From assembly GCA_003254905.1 (NCBI GenBank), contig QANU01018855.1, positions 158,612 through 222,611 of the forward strand: DNA of 64,000 nucleotides, in the 5' to 3' direction. Source of the stretch: Nissolia schottii (taxonomy: Eukaryota; Streptophyta; Magnoliopsida; Fabales; Fabaceae). Every line of letters starts with the position of its first letter. The first letter of the stretch is position 1. Positions 1 to 12,376 of the stretch are shown one piece after another. The position numbers and the translations under genes were made by a program. The notes below the pieces were generated by a model. It ran no database searches and was not told where the DNA came from. It saw only the letters and a list, made by a program, of their open reading frames with translations.

Positions 1-2139
1 CAGCTATCTTTGATTTTGGTTATCATTTACTATTACATAAGATAAAAAAATTTCGTAATAACATAAAATTTATGATGTTAGGTTAGGATAAAAAGTTACA
101 TTATACATAATTAAATATTTTTATGGTCTTTAAATATTACTTTTAAACAGATATGATACTTTAAAATTTGACCTGTTAAAGTTGGGAAGGATGGCAATGG
201 GAGACCTAGCTTCTGCTTGGGTATTTTTTACTGCGCCCACTTGGTGCCACCAAGGGCTCATCGTGCCATTGCTGGTGGTCGTTTGTCCCAGCACGGGTCT
301 TGCTTTCCTTGTGCCATGGACGGTGATTGGTTGTGCTTGTGTCTGTTTTTGGTTCTTGCTTGTTTTTGCTTCCATTCCAGTGGCCTTTGCTCTGATACCC
401 ATTGATGGTTTTGTTCCCTTCCTATGTCCTATTGACGGTTTGCCTTTCACCCCAGCGATGGTCTGATTCTGTGGCCATGCGGTAGTTTGTTTCTTCACAA
501 CGACAGTGCTCCCAGAAGTCAAGTCTGGGTGGAAAGAAGTGGATATCCTTCGAATTGAACAAGGTGTGCCATGACCCTTCAAGGAATATGCTAAACTTCA
601 AACGATGAAGTGATGGAATGACCGTTGAAGAGGAGAACTCCACACATGTCTGACCAACTTAAAGAGTATAAGGAATCATCTTTCTTCTTTCTCAAGTTAC
701 TTGATTTAGGCTGCTTTTGCCATTCTGATATCCATACTTTTTGTTTAAATGAATCCCATTGTATTTATTTCTTTTGAAATAAATCAATATCTATCTACGT
801 CAAAATAAAAAAAGTGTAAATATTATACTAGAGAATAAAATGTACTACATTGGCCGAAAATTTAACAATAAAGAGAAAGACGACTTCACCTCACCTATTA
901 TCACAATCGAAAATCATATCAAAATGGAAAATCACATTAAACTCTATTAAAAAACAAAAGAAAATCACAATGAATGTGTTTGTTTACAATTATGATAAAA
1001 TTACCTTTTTTAATATTATTTTTGCCGCATATGGAGACATGTTTCTCAAAACACAAAAATTGATTATTGTTACATTCCGCTTCTTTTGAGAAGTAGAAAC
1101 ACATAACATAAAACATAAAATTAGTACTTCTTTCAATTTTTTTACTTATCCACTTTGAGTTGTCTACATGTATTAAAAAAATTATTAAAAAATATCAAAA
1201 GCAAATAAATTTTGATACTACTTTACACAATTGTCCTTATTTAAATAAAAAAAATAATGATAATTAGAATTATTAGTAGTGTATAAATACATGAGAGAAT
1301 GTTTATTTAATAGAGGTATAATAAGAAAGAGAATAATTAATAATGTAATATAAATTTAAGAAGTTGATAAGTATTTGTGAAAATAACAAAGTAGATAGAT
1401 GAATAACTAAAAAAAAAACAGCTCAATTGGGCTTGACAATTTTACTTGTACATGCGTATATTTGCGAGTAATATTTGTGATGGGGCGGATATAAGGGAAG
1501 GATTTTTCCTCACGAGTAATGAAGATAAATATTTTTAATACCCGTTTGTCAAATGGGGTGAGGAAGGGGGTAACTTTTAGTTATATAGAATAATAAAATT
1601 ACTTTTAGTTATATAAATAAAACATTTGTGTAATTTTAACTAAAAACTTTAGGAATATTATTAAAGGAAAATTAATTTTAGTTGGGATGTGTTTAAAAGG
1701 CTTGAGTGTTATATTTTTAAATTCTTCTATCATCATGTGTTTGTTGATTAATTTACTTAATAATAGTGTGGTTACATATTTTAGAGATATATACTTAAAT
1801 ATTTTCATAATGTATTTTTAAATAGCGTTTACGTATAGTCATATACTACTATAACTATCTCACAAAAACTTAGTCTTTGATTTTCATTAGACCTTAGTTT
1901 CATGAAAATTTTCATGGCGTTTACTTTAATTTTCATTAGACCATGTACTACTATAACTATCTAATTTTTAGTAAGTGTTAAGATACAGATGAAAATTCAA
2001 GAATAGCCATATATTGGCAAAAAAATGTTATACGTATGGGGGCAAATTTGAGTTGACGGGCTGGGTGACGGAGAGGTTGGAAAATCGAAGTCTCCGCAGG
2101 TTGTAGCAGTGGCATCATTGGCACCACCAAACCAATGCA
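1..2139. other. AT-rich unassigned region with one GC-richer block
   Basis: I see no supportable gene here. The stretch at about 180-640 is clearly richer in GC than its surroundings and is open in several frames on both strands, but no translation shows a domain I recognise. It may be a decayed transposon fragment. The rest is AT-rich intergenic DNA with A and T runs. The last part is the 5' flank of the PPR gene. Confidence 0.5.
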
Positions 2140-3855
2140 ATGGTCGGTTCCACCGCCACGAAGGCGTTAACAGTATCAACGACACACCCAACCCTTCACC
2201 TCTCCCACCCAACCCTCGAATCCTTCATCTGGAACACCCTCATCCGCCACTCCTCCCGCCAATTCCAACAACCTTCACCACTTTCCCTCTACCGCCGCAT
2301 GCGCCGCCACGCCGTCCTCCCCGACCTCCACACCTTCCCCTTCCTCCTCCCTTCCCTCACCCACCACCACCGCCTCCTCGCCCAATCCCTCCACGCCCAC
2401 ACCCTCGTCTTCGCCCTCTCCACCCACCCCTTCACCCTCACCTCCCTCATCACCCTCTATTCTTCCTGCCACAGCCTCGAAGACGCCCAGCAACTGTTCG
2501 ACGAAATGCCCCAACCGGACATTCCCTCTTACACCGCCGTAATCCACGCCAATTGCAATGCCGGCATGATTGGCATTGCCCGGAAACTGTTTGATAGAAT
2601 GACTGAAAAGAATGTGGTGTCGTATAGCTGCATGATCAACGGTTATGTTAGGTGCGGTATGAACGTAACTGCGCTCGCTCTGTTTCGCGAGTTGCTCACG
2701 TTGAAAGGAGGTAATGTTAGGCCGAACGAGTTTACAATGTCGGCCGTTTTGTCTGCTTGTGCGAGATTGGGGGCTCTTGAGCATGGGAAGTGGGTTCATG
2801 CCTATGTTGATAGGTGTGAGATGAGGATGAATGTTGTCTTGGGGACGGCATTGATTGATATGTATGTTAAATGCGGGGATGTTGAGAGGGCGAGAGGCGT
2901 GTTTGAGGCGATGGGCAATGAGAGGGATGTGATGGCTTGGAGTGCCATGATAGGCGGTTTGGCGATGCACGGACGATCGGGGGAGTGCCTCAAGCTTTTC
3001 TGGAGGATGGTTGATGGTGGGATGAGGCCCAATGGTGTGACATTTGTGGGTGTTCTTTGTGCTTGTGTGCATGGTGGGTTGGTTAGTGAAGGGGATGAGT
3101 GTTTCAAGAGGATGGTGAGTGAGTTTGGTGTTAGTCCTATGATCCAACATTATGGTTGTATGGTGGACCTTTATAGCAGGGCCGGCCGGATCAGCGATGC
3201 TTGGAGCATGGTGAGATTGATGCCTATGGAGCCCGATGTGATGATATGGGGTACCCTACTTAGTGGTGCTAGGGTTCATGGGGACATTGAGACTTGTGAG
3301 GTATCAATCAGGAAGCTTCTTGAGTTGGACCCTTCAAATAGTGGCGCCTATGTGCTCCTTTCTAATGCGTATGCAAAGATGGGAATGTGGAAGGAAGTGA
3401 GGAATTTGAGAGATCTCATGGAAGCCAAGGGAATCAAGAAGGTTCCGGGGTGTAGCTTGGTCGAGATCGACGGCGTTCTTCACGAGTTTTTTGTCGGGGA
3501 TGAGTCTCATCCAGACACGAAAGATATATATAGGATGCTTGACGAGATCATGAAGAGGCTTAGGAGGCATGGTTATGTGGGTGACACAAGTGAGGTGTTG
3601 CTTGATTTGGATGAGGAAGAAGGGAAGGAATCTGCATTATCTCTTCACAGTGAGAAACTTGCAATTGCATATTGCTTCCTCAAGACATGGCCAGGTACCA
3701 CAATTCGGATTGTGAAGAACTTGAGGATATGCAAGGATTGCCATGTTGCAATCAAGATGATATCCATGGAGTTTAACAGGGAGATTATTGTTAGAGATTG
3801 CAACCGGTTTCACCATTTTAAGAATGGGGTGTGTTCATGCAAAGACTACTGGTAA
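2140..3855 (+). CDS. Pentatricopeptide repeat protein, PLS-DYW subclass
   Basis: Intronless 571-aa reading frame. Tandem PPR units run from about residue 95 to 390, with typical phrases such as VVSYSCMINGYVRCG and DVMAWSAMIGGLAMHG. They are followed by the E/E+ region and a DYW cytidine-deaminase domain. A PG box lies near residue 435, the zinc-binding HSE begins at His503 with Cys531 and Cys534 forming the CxxC, and the chain ends exactly in Asp-Tyr-Trp. Known role of the family: imported into plastids or mitochondria, where the PPR tract binds a specific RNA site and the DYW domain converts C to U. The organelle and target cannot be read from sequence. At 571 aa it is on the short side for the class, which often exceeds 600 aa. 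The first 140 codons are strikingly C-rich and Pro/His/Leu-rich. The ATG at 2140 is the first in frame. Confidence 0.95.
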   Translation: MVGSTATKALTVSTTHPTLHLSHPTLESFIWNTLIRHSSRQFQQPSPLSLYRRMRRHAVLPDLHTFPFLLPSLTHHHRLLAQSLHAHTLVFALSTHPFTLTSLITLYSSCHSLEDAQQLFDEMPQPDIPSYTAVIHANCNAGMIGIARKLFDRMTEKNVVSYSCMINGYVRCGMNVTALALFRELLTLKGGNVRPNEFTMSAVLSACARLGALEHGKWVHAYVDRCEMRMNVVLGTALIDMYVKCGDVERARGVFEAMGNERDVMAWSAMIGGLAMHGRSGECLKLFWRMVDGGMRPNGVTFVGVLCACVHGGLVSEGDECFKRMVSEFGVSPMIQHYGCMVDLYSRAGRISDAWSMVRLMPMEPDVMIWGTLLSGARVHGDIETCEVSIRKLLELDPSNSGAYVLLSNAYAKMGMWKEVRNLRDLMEAKGIKKVPGCSLVEIDGVLHEFFVGDESHPDTKDIYRMLDEIMKRLRRHGYVGDTSEVLLDLDEEEGKESALSLHSEKLAIAYCFLKTWPGTTIRIVKNLRICKDCHVAIKMISMEFNREIIVRDCNRFHHFKNGVCSCKDYW

Positions 3856-4579
3856 ATAGAATGGATAACTCAGCAGGAAAAAAGAAGAGTACAACTTGTT
3901 AATTTGAGGGGAAAAAAACTGTTAGAAAAATTATGCTCACTAATTATACATGTCATATCAATAAAGAGTACAAGAAAGTGATATTTAATGGTCATTCATG
4001 AAACTTATTTCTTTTGGCAGTCTACTCACTTACGTTTTGCTTTGTAAAGATATTGGGGAAAAAGAAAATAAGAGAAAATAAAATTATAGGATTTTGACAT
4101 TTTCCCTTGTTTTGATACGGAGAAAAAATACGGAAAAGATCAACAAATGGATTTTTTTAATTAATGATTAGTATTTTTTTTTCTTACTTCATTCATTGCA
4201 AGAGAGTTATATTTATAGGGCTTGCCCAATATTCTAAAAGAATATTTTTTATGATGACATTTGTCAACGGCGTATAATCCTTTTAGAATATTTCTATTAT
4301 CCCTTTTCATCACTCTCCATGAAAACACCATTTGTTAGAAATTTGTTAGAAAATTAAAAACTAATTCTACTCTTAAAGTTAAAAAGTAAAGACTAAATAA
4401 TTATAATTTTTTTTTGTGCTTAATTTGACCCTCTTATCCGTCTATCCCTTCATCTCATCTGTCTATCATAAAATATTCCAAAAACACTCTTATACATCAT
4501 CTGCCCGAAGGAATATGAACAAAGAAAAACATTTGACACACATGGAAGGTTAATTTGACACACAAGTGTAGCAATAATG

Positions 4580-4895
4580 CTTCGCTTGGATGAAGAGAGT
4601 TTGGAGAGAAAGAAAACTAGGGGAAAAAAAAAGAGATATTATGGCATTTTCTCTTGCTTGAATGTGAAGAGAAGAGAACATCGGGAAAAAAGAAAAAACT
4701 GATTTGGATCCTGCAAATATGTTTTCTCTCTATGTTTGAGAATAAAATTATGGAAGAAGAGTGTTTTATTTAAAATGACAATTCTATCCATTTTTATTTT
4801 TAAATCCATCAATTGAAGTATGGATTAATAAAATGTCATTTAAAATGATTTTACATTTTCTTTCTATTCATTTTCTCCTCATTCAAGCAATAAGA
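4580..4895. mobile_element. Candidate MITE with imperfect terminal inverted repeats
   Basis: The left end reads GCTTGGATGAAGAGAG followed by a GAGAGAAAGAAAA tract. The reverse complement of the right end reads GCTTGAATGAGGAGAA followed by a TAGAAAGAAAATG tract. The pair is an imperfect inverted repeat about 40 nt long around a non-coding core of roughly 240 bp. No clear target-site duplication was found, so exact ends are uncertain. Confidence 0.45.
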
Positions 4896-5645
4896 GAATG
4901 TTTTCTATGATCTTTAGTATTACTGTTGACAACAAATAATTGACAAGTCCATATTGTTTCAAGATCTCAATTCGGGGAACTGAAACGATTCCTTTTGTGG
5001 AGTCTCAGAAACGTAATTATCGAAGTACCAAAGAAATGTATCCCCTTGTGTTAATACACTCTTCATGACAGATAACACAGGAGTTGTCAATTTAGGACTT
5101 TTATGAATGTAAACTCAAGTTTTCAGCTCCAAAGTGATGTGCTTGACAGTAATTGTATAGAAACTTGAAGAAATGAGTAATGTACAGAAATACTCGACAA
5201 TTTGGACTATCAATGCCAATGTATGGATTTTATGTGCAACTTAATTGTTGGAACCAAGTTCTAGTTCCAGAATTAGTAGTATAATAACAATTATTAAGAA
5301 CTTGACAATTAGACATTGCTTTTATGATGTTTGTTCATTTAGGTTTCAGTTCCAGAGTTATGAATATAATAACTTATGTATAGAAACTTAAATTATAGGA
5401 AACAATGTCTTACATACAAGTTTGATACAACATAATTACAAGAAGAGATGAAAAGGAAAAGATAAGGTGTTTAATCCTAAAAAAAGAAAAGAAAAGATGA
5501 AGTTCAAGATGTGTACTTGGCTTTTCTCGTGCTCTGAGTAGCCATTGGAGGCTTGATGGCGAGTGTGTGAGAATGTTTGCAAGTGTGTAATCCTAGGAAC
5601 TTGGTAAAAAAATGTGTTTGATGAGTTCTATTTATAGAGAAACTT

Positions 5646-5789
5646 GAGCGTTGACGGTTACATAACCGCTTTCTAATGCCTCCGCTTCATGGCATTGAAT
5701 TTGAATTCTGACGCTCTGAGCTTTGACGGTTATGTAACCGCTTTCTGGCGCTTTTGCGTCATTAGACTTGAATTTGAATTCTAGGCGCC
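5646..5789. repeat. Two tandem copies of a 72-bp unit, each with a CGGTTA-nn-TAACCG dyad
   Basis: Unit 1 (5646-5717) and unit 2 (5718-5789) share the order GAGC(G/T)TTGACGGTTA, then TAACCGCTTTCT, then TTGAATTTGAATTCT. Each contains a 6-bp inverted repeat with a 2-nt centre. A TATTTATAGAG sequence lies just upstream (near 5628), so this could be the promoter part of an old LTR. That is a guess. Confidence 0.6.
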
Positions 5790-6998
5790 AAATGATGCTT
5801 CTTGGTGAGAGACCCTCAAAATGCAGTGTTTTGATTGTCCACGTGTCTCCAATCTAACGAGTCACATGTCATGTTGTCAACCGTACGATCTTCTAGTAAC
5901 CGTCATGATATTCAAAACCTTGATTCGTGTCAAGTCTTGGTCTTGGATGAAAATGTAACTGTCATCCATCTTTAAATCGTCATGCCACATATCGCGTCAT
6001 GGACCCTTGGATCGTGAGTAACTGTCATCCCTCATGACCTAGTCGTCATGACCAATTTATCATGTATTTGATAAAAGACTTATAATTTTTCTAAGTTCTT
6101 CATAACATTAAGGTCTTGTGACCCTTAGATTCTATTAGCCCCCACTCTAGGACTAGGTGCCCTTGGCACTATCATAATCCATAGTGTTGAGTTCAATCTG
6201 TCATGAACTTTTCTTTTTGTTTTCTCTTCTCTTCATTTTCTTTTTCTCCATTTTCTTTCTTCATCTTTGCAAAGGATAAAGGCTAGGACCTAAAAGATAA
6301 TCGGAGTCCAACACAAAATACATGAAGAGAGAGTTTTTGGGAAGAAAAAAAATTATCTGGCTCCTGTTGTTTTTGAATAGGGTGTTGAGAGTGACTTTTC
6401 GTGAAATCAAAGGTAAAAGCTAGATATTTTAACTTTAGCAAAAGCATTTGAAATAAATTTTGAAGAAGTTAAAAGTTTGTAAATAGTTTCATCCAAACAC
6501 CTGTACATAACTTTTAGCTACTTGAAAGTTGAAAAAACTCAAAGAGGTCGGAAGCATCCTTGTCCAAACGAGCTCTTAGTAAGGGATTAATGCGTCACAC
6601 ATTTTGTATTGTGTTTGATTAGGTCAATGAATACTTTATCCGTGCAAAATTAGAAGAAGACCAAAATAAAGGGATTCTGTCATTAAAATATGTGTGAAGG
6701 GTAGGCATTAGTTTAGGAGTGATTCTACACGAACAGAATTATTGTTAGAATTAAAAAAAAAAAATTAAACGGGGATGGTTGCATAAGTGAATGGAATAAA
6801 AATCACTCATTAATCTAATGATTAGAAATCATGTCATGTCACATTATTTTGACAAAATTTTTGGTAGAAAAATTCTGACAACATAGTATTTTCCTTAATT
6901 CAGTTGTGTGTTCCAAATAACTTTGGTTGAGCTTAATTAAATTGAGGATTATTATTATTTTAAATGATGATGGAATCGAATAATACATTTTATTTTGA

Positions 6999-7232
6999 TT
7001 GATTGCTAACCCTAATACAAGCTCAAGAGGACAAAATAGATATTTCAGCATTAGAGGACAAGATGAGAATTGTAACATGCTTACAGGACCCATCACAAAG
7101 GCGAGAGCTAAGAGAACTAAAGAAGACTTTGAAAATTTGACTAAATCATTTGTTGAAAATATACATCAGGCCAAGACAGCAATCGTCAATAGTGGGCTGC
7201 CCAAAGTCTTATTATTGGCGAGTTTCGATTAA
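6999..7232 (+). pseudogene. Remnant of a Ty3/gypsy pol C-terminus
   Basis: A 77-aa open stretch includes the phrase LTGPITKARAKRTKE. This resembles the '(L)TGPITRARAK' tail that closes the polyprotein of many plant gypsy elements. No integrase or RT precedes it, so only the extreme 3' coding end survives. The AT-rich sequence that follows (to about 7.5 kb or beyond) has a TATAAATAC box near 7422 and could be the matching 3' LTR. I could not define its boundaries. It is too short to rule out chance similarity. Confidence 0.45.
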
Positions 7233-7526
7233 TAATTTATTCAGGCCATGTTGGGTCAATTTTAAGTTATTTAGTTTTTTATTTTATTTTATTTTAGTTT
7301 TGACAACTAAGGCCCATTGCTATGGAAATTATTTTAGTTTAAATTAGGTTTATCTTTTGTTTTATCTTTAGTTTAAATTTTGTTTTATATTTAATTTAAA
7401 TTTTAACCTAATGTGAGAGGTTATAAATACCTCAACCAACAGGGTTTTTTACATATATATGGTTTCAATACATTTGTATTCCCATAATATGGTCCATTCA
7501 AAAAAATTACGAATGTATGAGTTTGT

Positions 7527-7563
7527 TGTCTGAAATCGCCACCCCCTATGGCGATTTCAGACA
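7527..7563. repeat. Perfect 15-bp inverted repeat (hairpin) with a third half-copy nearby
   Basis: Arms TGTCTGAAATCGCCA (7527-7541) and its exact reverse complement (7549-7563) enclose a 7-nt loop. A further GGTGGCGATTTCA half-copy occurs at about 7636-7648. The surroundings are AT-rich, so this GC-bearing dyad stands out. No gene abuts it. It is probably part of the decayed retroelement region. Confidence 0.7.
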
Positions 7564-7599
7564 TTTAAATTTTTTTTATTTTTTATTTTTATAAAGTAG

Positions 7600-10500
7600 A
7601 CATTTGAATTTTTTTTTTATTTTCGGATTTTCTGGGGTGGCGATTTCAAAAATTTGCCTCATATTTTTGTAATTTCTCATTCCAACCCATATTTTGGGAA
7701 TTTTTCCCTCCCAAGACCACATAAATGTTAAAACCCCCAACCAACATAAGTAGAACAATTTTTAATAAATGAAATTTTTAGTGTTTTCTCTTTAGAAAAC
7801 TTTATTTGCAGAGAGGTGATCTCTTTGTGTGTGCAAGGTGAGTGATTTGTTTTGCTTGTTACATCAAGAAATTAGGTAATGTCATTCTAAGGTAGTTCTT
7901 AATTTCTTGCTCTTATCCCAATTATCTATGTTTCTTAGGGGTTTAGTAGAGAAGATTTTTATCCTATTCTTTGTTCCGAGTCAAAGTGTGTGTTGGGATT
8001 TCAGGATCATTATATTCTTGGGGTTTCGCATCAAAACCTCTCATTCATTTTTTTTAATAAAGAAAAATTTACATAGGTTTGACACCGATCATCTCACAAA
8101 AGTTAAAGCACTTTGGTGACAATAAACTCTAATTCTTATTTTTATTCTCTTCTCTTCTTCAATTTTTTTTTTCTTTGTGAATGTTAGAGAGGAGGGTTTC
8201 CATTGTTCTCCTTTGGTGGCAGTCCAGCCATTTTTTTTCTATTGTTTAAAATTTTCTCTATTAACTAAAAAACTCAAATCTATTAGATCTAAAACTTAAT
8301 TATCAAGATTTGTCATTTCTTAGAACAATTTTTTTTAATTGTTTTCGTTATCTCATTTGCGATTGTGCTAGTCCTCCTTTGGATGTTCTAGTTTCCTTAT
8401 TTCTTTTATAGAGTATTATAAATGTGCATGGTAAAGCTATAGACTAAGTAAGCTCAAAATGTAGAGTATTTTTGTCTCTTATTAATTCTAGATATGATGT
8501 ATTTTCTTCAATTTATAAGTGTCACTAGACATTTTATGAACAAAACGTTAATTTTTATTCTTGTTAGAAAAAAAAAAGTCAGGGAACTCTATTACTACTT
8601 GTGCCCACCAAATTGAAAGAGACCATGGAGCAAAAGAATCCATATTTCGCATATAATTTAAGTCATTGATTATTTTCTCTCTTTATTGCTTTTTTTACTT
8701 GAAAAATAAAAAATCAATGTCTTAGATTGTATGTGGACCGTAGATTATTTTACTCTATAGTAAAAAAAAAATCTCATTGAAAGATTTATCAACATTCTGA
8801 CAAAAATATAATAGGATTAGATTGCGAAAATATTGATTTGTTGGTTTTTTCAAGTAATTTAATTGTTACTAGTGTCAAAATATTGCGCAACACTGCTGTG
8901 ATGTTTGAGAAATTCGTGTATATTCTTGAAGTGTATTTAATGTGTGTTTTAAAAATTTTATTCATTGATTTTGATTTATAATGCTTAAAAAAATGTAAAA
9001 TTTAAGAAATCAATAGTAATTAATGTTCTTAGAGCATATAAGAATTTCTTTAAGCTACTATAATTGATATAGTTGTGAGGGGTTTGGATAATATACCCGT
9101 TTAGTATTTTGCCATCCATACCCGCATTGGTACCAATCACTGGTATCCATTACCCATTACTCATAGGGATTTGAATCCGGACAGATATTCGTAGGGTATT
9201 TACCAATTATATTTTTTAAAAAATCATTATTATCAATTATTATATATTATGATACTACTAATTTACTACTTATGTTTCAAAAATTTAAATTAATTAAATA
9301 CATAATAAAAATTTAATAATATTTTTTCATAATAATTTTTTTTCTTTTATATATATTTTTAAGTGAAGGAATAAGATTTATAATTTTATATCTTTATATA
9401 ATTTGAGATATTTAAATAATTTTATGTATTAGCCAATATTTAGCGGGGTATTCATGGGCTAGATACCTCAACCTCATCCCCATTAACAAGCAGGTATGAA
9501 TATACGTCCTTATATCCATACCTGTCGCCAATAATACTCGTAAATATCCGTGTTTACAGGTTTTTTTAGTCATTCTTACTTCAAATCTCATTGTCATTAA
9601 CATAATTTACTAAGTAAAATATATATNTGTGATGTTCGCCATTTGCAGTCAAATTTTATCATTTTTTAGTTAAAAAAAAACTTAAACAGTAACATTTTAA
9701 AAAAAGAAAAATCTTGCACAATTTTAATGTGCACGAAAAGGATATCTAAATTATTGAAAATCACGTTTTGCTGATGAACTTAATCTAAGAGAAATATCCA
9801 ATTTCAATATGGAGTTACTATTTCTATTTGTCTTTTTTCTTTTGGCGACCCCACAAGTTTGGTGGTTTAGTGATGGACATTCTTGTCCTTACAAATGTAT
9901 GAGCAAATTATTTACTGAAGTGATACTCAATTCAAATCTTTATAAGATATGAACACATTTAAAGTGAACCATATTTAACATTTTTCAATGATATAATGTT
10001 AATGGCCTAGTGCCCACACATGTTATATTTTTATGGTTGAGACTATTTTTTTTTTCTTTCACTTCAAAATTTAGGGTGACGGTTTGGATGAATAAAATTG
10101 GTATTGTCCATAAAAAAACAATATAGGAATAAGTTGTGACCACATACAAGTGGTAATGCATGCACTTACAACTCGCAAATACAACCACCTAGAGTGATGA
10201 CAAGTAATTGGCACTCAATCACCAAAGATTGATGATGTAAAACAACATTGAAGTAATCAAATAAGTGAAAACATAAAAAAAAAATGTTTCTTTTTAAAGG
10301 TTTTTAGCGTTTGTAATTTAGATTTTAAGTAGGATTCAACAAGTTTTTGTTGGGTAAAAACATAAATTCTAGGTTTTTTTTGGTTTTAAAACAAGTTTTT
10401 AACAATCATAAGATAATGTGGAGAGCCTCTGAAATTGAACTTTCAATATTACAAATAAACACTTTTAAGAACACTTTGACTCTTTATGCTTTAAAATGAT

Positions 10501-12200
10501 ATAAGTTCTAGAAGCTCATTTTTTGTCATAAAATCAAAACTTTTAGGATTGTTCATCAAATGAGCTACAATATGCATGATCATTTAGATTTTTGTGGGCT
10601 CATGGATTGAGTTAATTTTTTAATAAGAGCATAATTACAACATACTTTTTTTTTTAGTCTTCATACAAAAAAAAAATGGAGGCTTTTGTTTCCCTAATAC
10701 TCTAATATGGTTTTAGTATCTTGACAACTCTATTCACCGTCTAGACTTGACTTTTCTACTCCAACCCTTTGGTTATCAATAAAAGTCGCCACCCTTCACC
10801 TAAGTTGCACCGCATTGTGCTAGATAGGAGCCGCTCATTGCATTGGAGAAGAGCCACACTTTGTAGCAAAGAGGAGCTGCACAAGTCATGGGAAATTGTT
10901 ACGCTTTTTCAATCTTAAACTAGGTAATCTAGCTAACCTAGTCTTTATATTAATATGCTAACTATAAAAATTGCTTTTTCTTCATTACTTTTTGGCTAGT
11001 TAACATTTTATGTTACAAAATTGTACGATTTTATGTCTGAAAAATTACTTAAATATTTTCATATAAATACAAATAAGATTTTTTTTGGATACATCCAAAG
11101 TATTCACCGTTTGTAACAATGACTAATCCCCTTAAACTCACACTAAGTAATAAATTGGTCACAAAAAATTTTTCCCTTCTATCAAACTTTCAACCTCGTG
11201 ATTAAGGAATGAGGTGAACTAATATCACACCACATCTTATAGTTTCAATACAAATAAGTTTATTTAATATTTTAAGATTATTTATTTTATAATAAATAAT
11301 ATCTATATTTTTACGCTTTGTTTTTTCAAGCCTTCGAGAGCAAGTGGACTCTCGCTTCTATATCCTTGACATTGGTCACTCTATATATTGCAAATATTAA
11401 ATTACAAACTGTTGCTGGAGGATGCAGCGGTAAGGAGTCTTACTTTTCTAACATTTTCTTATTACTTTTTTCGTGCGCCACCGCCAGCATCATCATTCAC
11501 AGCAGCGCCACTTTTTCCCTTCTCTACCTCTCCTGTTTATTTTGGATCTTGAAATCAGATCTAGGCTGAAAAGTAGTTTTTTTTGTGCTTGAAAATCAGA
11601 TCTTGAGCATTATGGTGGTGGTTCCTCCTCAATGGTGGTTCCATTCCCTTTATCTTGCCGTTGTTGTCACCGGCAACAACATCAACACAAATAATAAAAA
11701 AAAAAGGAGCCAAATCTGAAAAAAAAATCGAACACAGACTTCAAATCTGAAAAAAACAACAGATCTAAACAAAAAAAAGTAAAAATAGCTCTGAAAGGGA
11801 AAAAATGGGATGAAAAGAGACAGAGAAAGTAACAACAAATTCAAAAAAGCATGGAACCAATGCAACAACATTAGGTTGTTGTTGTTGTTGCTCTGGTGGT
11901 TAAGTAACAGAGCGGTGACCGAGGAAGGAGGTAGCAGAGGTGAGAGACGAAGGAGAGAGAAAAAACACATGTTCTTAATGGTAATTGTAGAAGGTTTCCA
12001 ATTTTCTATTTTTATAATTTAAAAATACCTTTAACCTGATGACTTGTTGGCACTCCTAGTTTTTTCACCTTAATAATACTACTTGATTGGTAGTCGTTAG
12101 ATCAAATTAATACTGTATTCAACGGTCCAAAATATAGCTTATAATGAAGACAGTGGCTGCGCATTAAAAGTTCACTTATTTTGAGTGTATACCGGAAACG
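7600..12200. other. Long AT-rich intergenic region
   Basis: No supported gene. A stretch at 9070-9580 is rich in TACCCG/GGGTAT-type words on both strands (TACCCGTTT, TACCCGCATTGG, GCGGGGTATTCATGGG) and looks like a degenerate dispersed repeat with imperfect self-complementarity. A similar short patch occurs at about 1420-1570. The N at 9627 is an ambiguous base. A 106-codon minus-strand frame at 11650-11970 is a low-complexity Leu/Phe-rich translation and is not credible. Confidence 0.45.
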
Positions 12201-12217
12201 TTACCGTGTAAATGTAA

Positions 12218-12227
12218 TTTATAAATA
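12218..12227 (+). promoter_or_regulatory. Candidate TATA box of the MHX gene
   Basis: TTTATAAATA lies about 670 bp upstream of the MHX start codon and just ahead of a CA-rich, ACACAGAG-containing tract typical of a transcript leader. A start site near 12250-12260 is inferred from TATA spacing alone. Confidence 0.35.
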
Positions 12228-12349
12228 CATTTCATTTTCGTGTTACTGTAGCAGAGATAAAAACAATTATTAGATTTCACACACACAGAACATTACCAAA
12301 AAAAAAACAAAAAAAAGATTTCACACACAGAGCACAACGATAACACACC

Positions 12350-12376
12350 ATGCAATTGCAAATACAAGTTCTGTGA
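12350..12376 (+). other. Candidate upstream ORF 1 in the MHX leader (8 codons)
   Basis: ATG at 12350 opens an 8-codon frame closed by TGA, upstream of a probable leader intron. The intron is inferred from donors CAG|GTCGCC at 12469 or CG|GTACT at 12476 and acceptor TTGCTTCAG at 12685. Whether it lies in the transcript depends on the unmapped start site. Confidence 0.35.

Larger units (their letters stand above)
3856..6998. other. Intergenic region without a gene
   Basis: AT-rich DNA with no supported coding sequence. It holds a small inverted-repeat element near 4.6-4.9 kb and a 72-bp tandem duplication near 5.65 kb, listed separately. Short degenerate repeats of a 'TTCAGYTCCAGA'-like phrase occur near 5.11, 5.26 and 5.35 kb. 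Their spacing is irregular and I cannot assign them. Confidence 0.5.

Noticed and set aside
130-643. 150-codon minus-strand and 94-codon plus-strand frames in the GC-richer block
   Set aside because: Neither translation shows a recognisable domain. Competing open frames on both strands suggest composition, not coding.
2109-2594. 161-codon Pro/His-rich plus-strand frame
   Set aside because: It overlaps the PPR gene out of frame and is low complexity.
2275-3150. 291-codon minus-strand frame opposite the PPR gene
   Set aside because: It is a by-product of the C-rich/G-rich skew of the PPR gene. The translation has no domain and the plus strand is certain.
11650-11970. 106-codon Leu/Phe-rich minus-strand frame resembling a membrane protein
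   Set aside because: It comes from poly-A and GTT-repeat low-complexity DNA; no family signature and no plausible neighbours.
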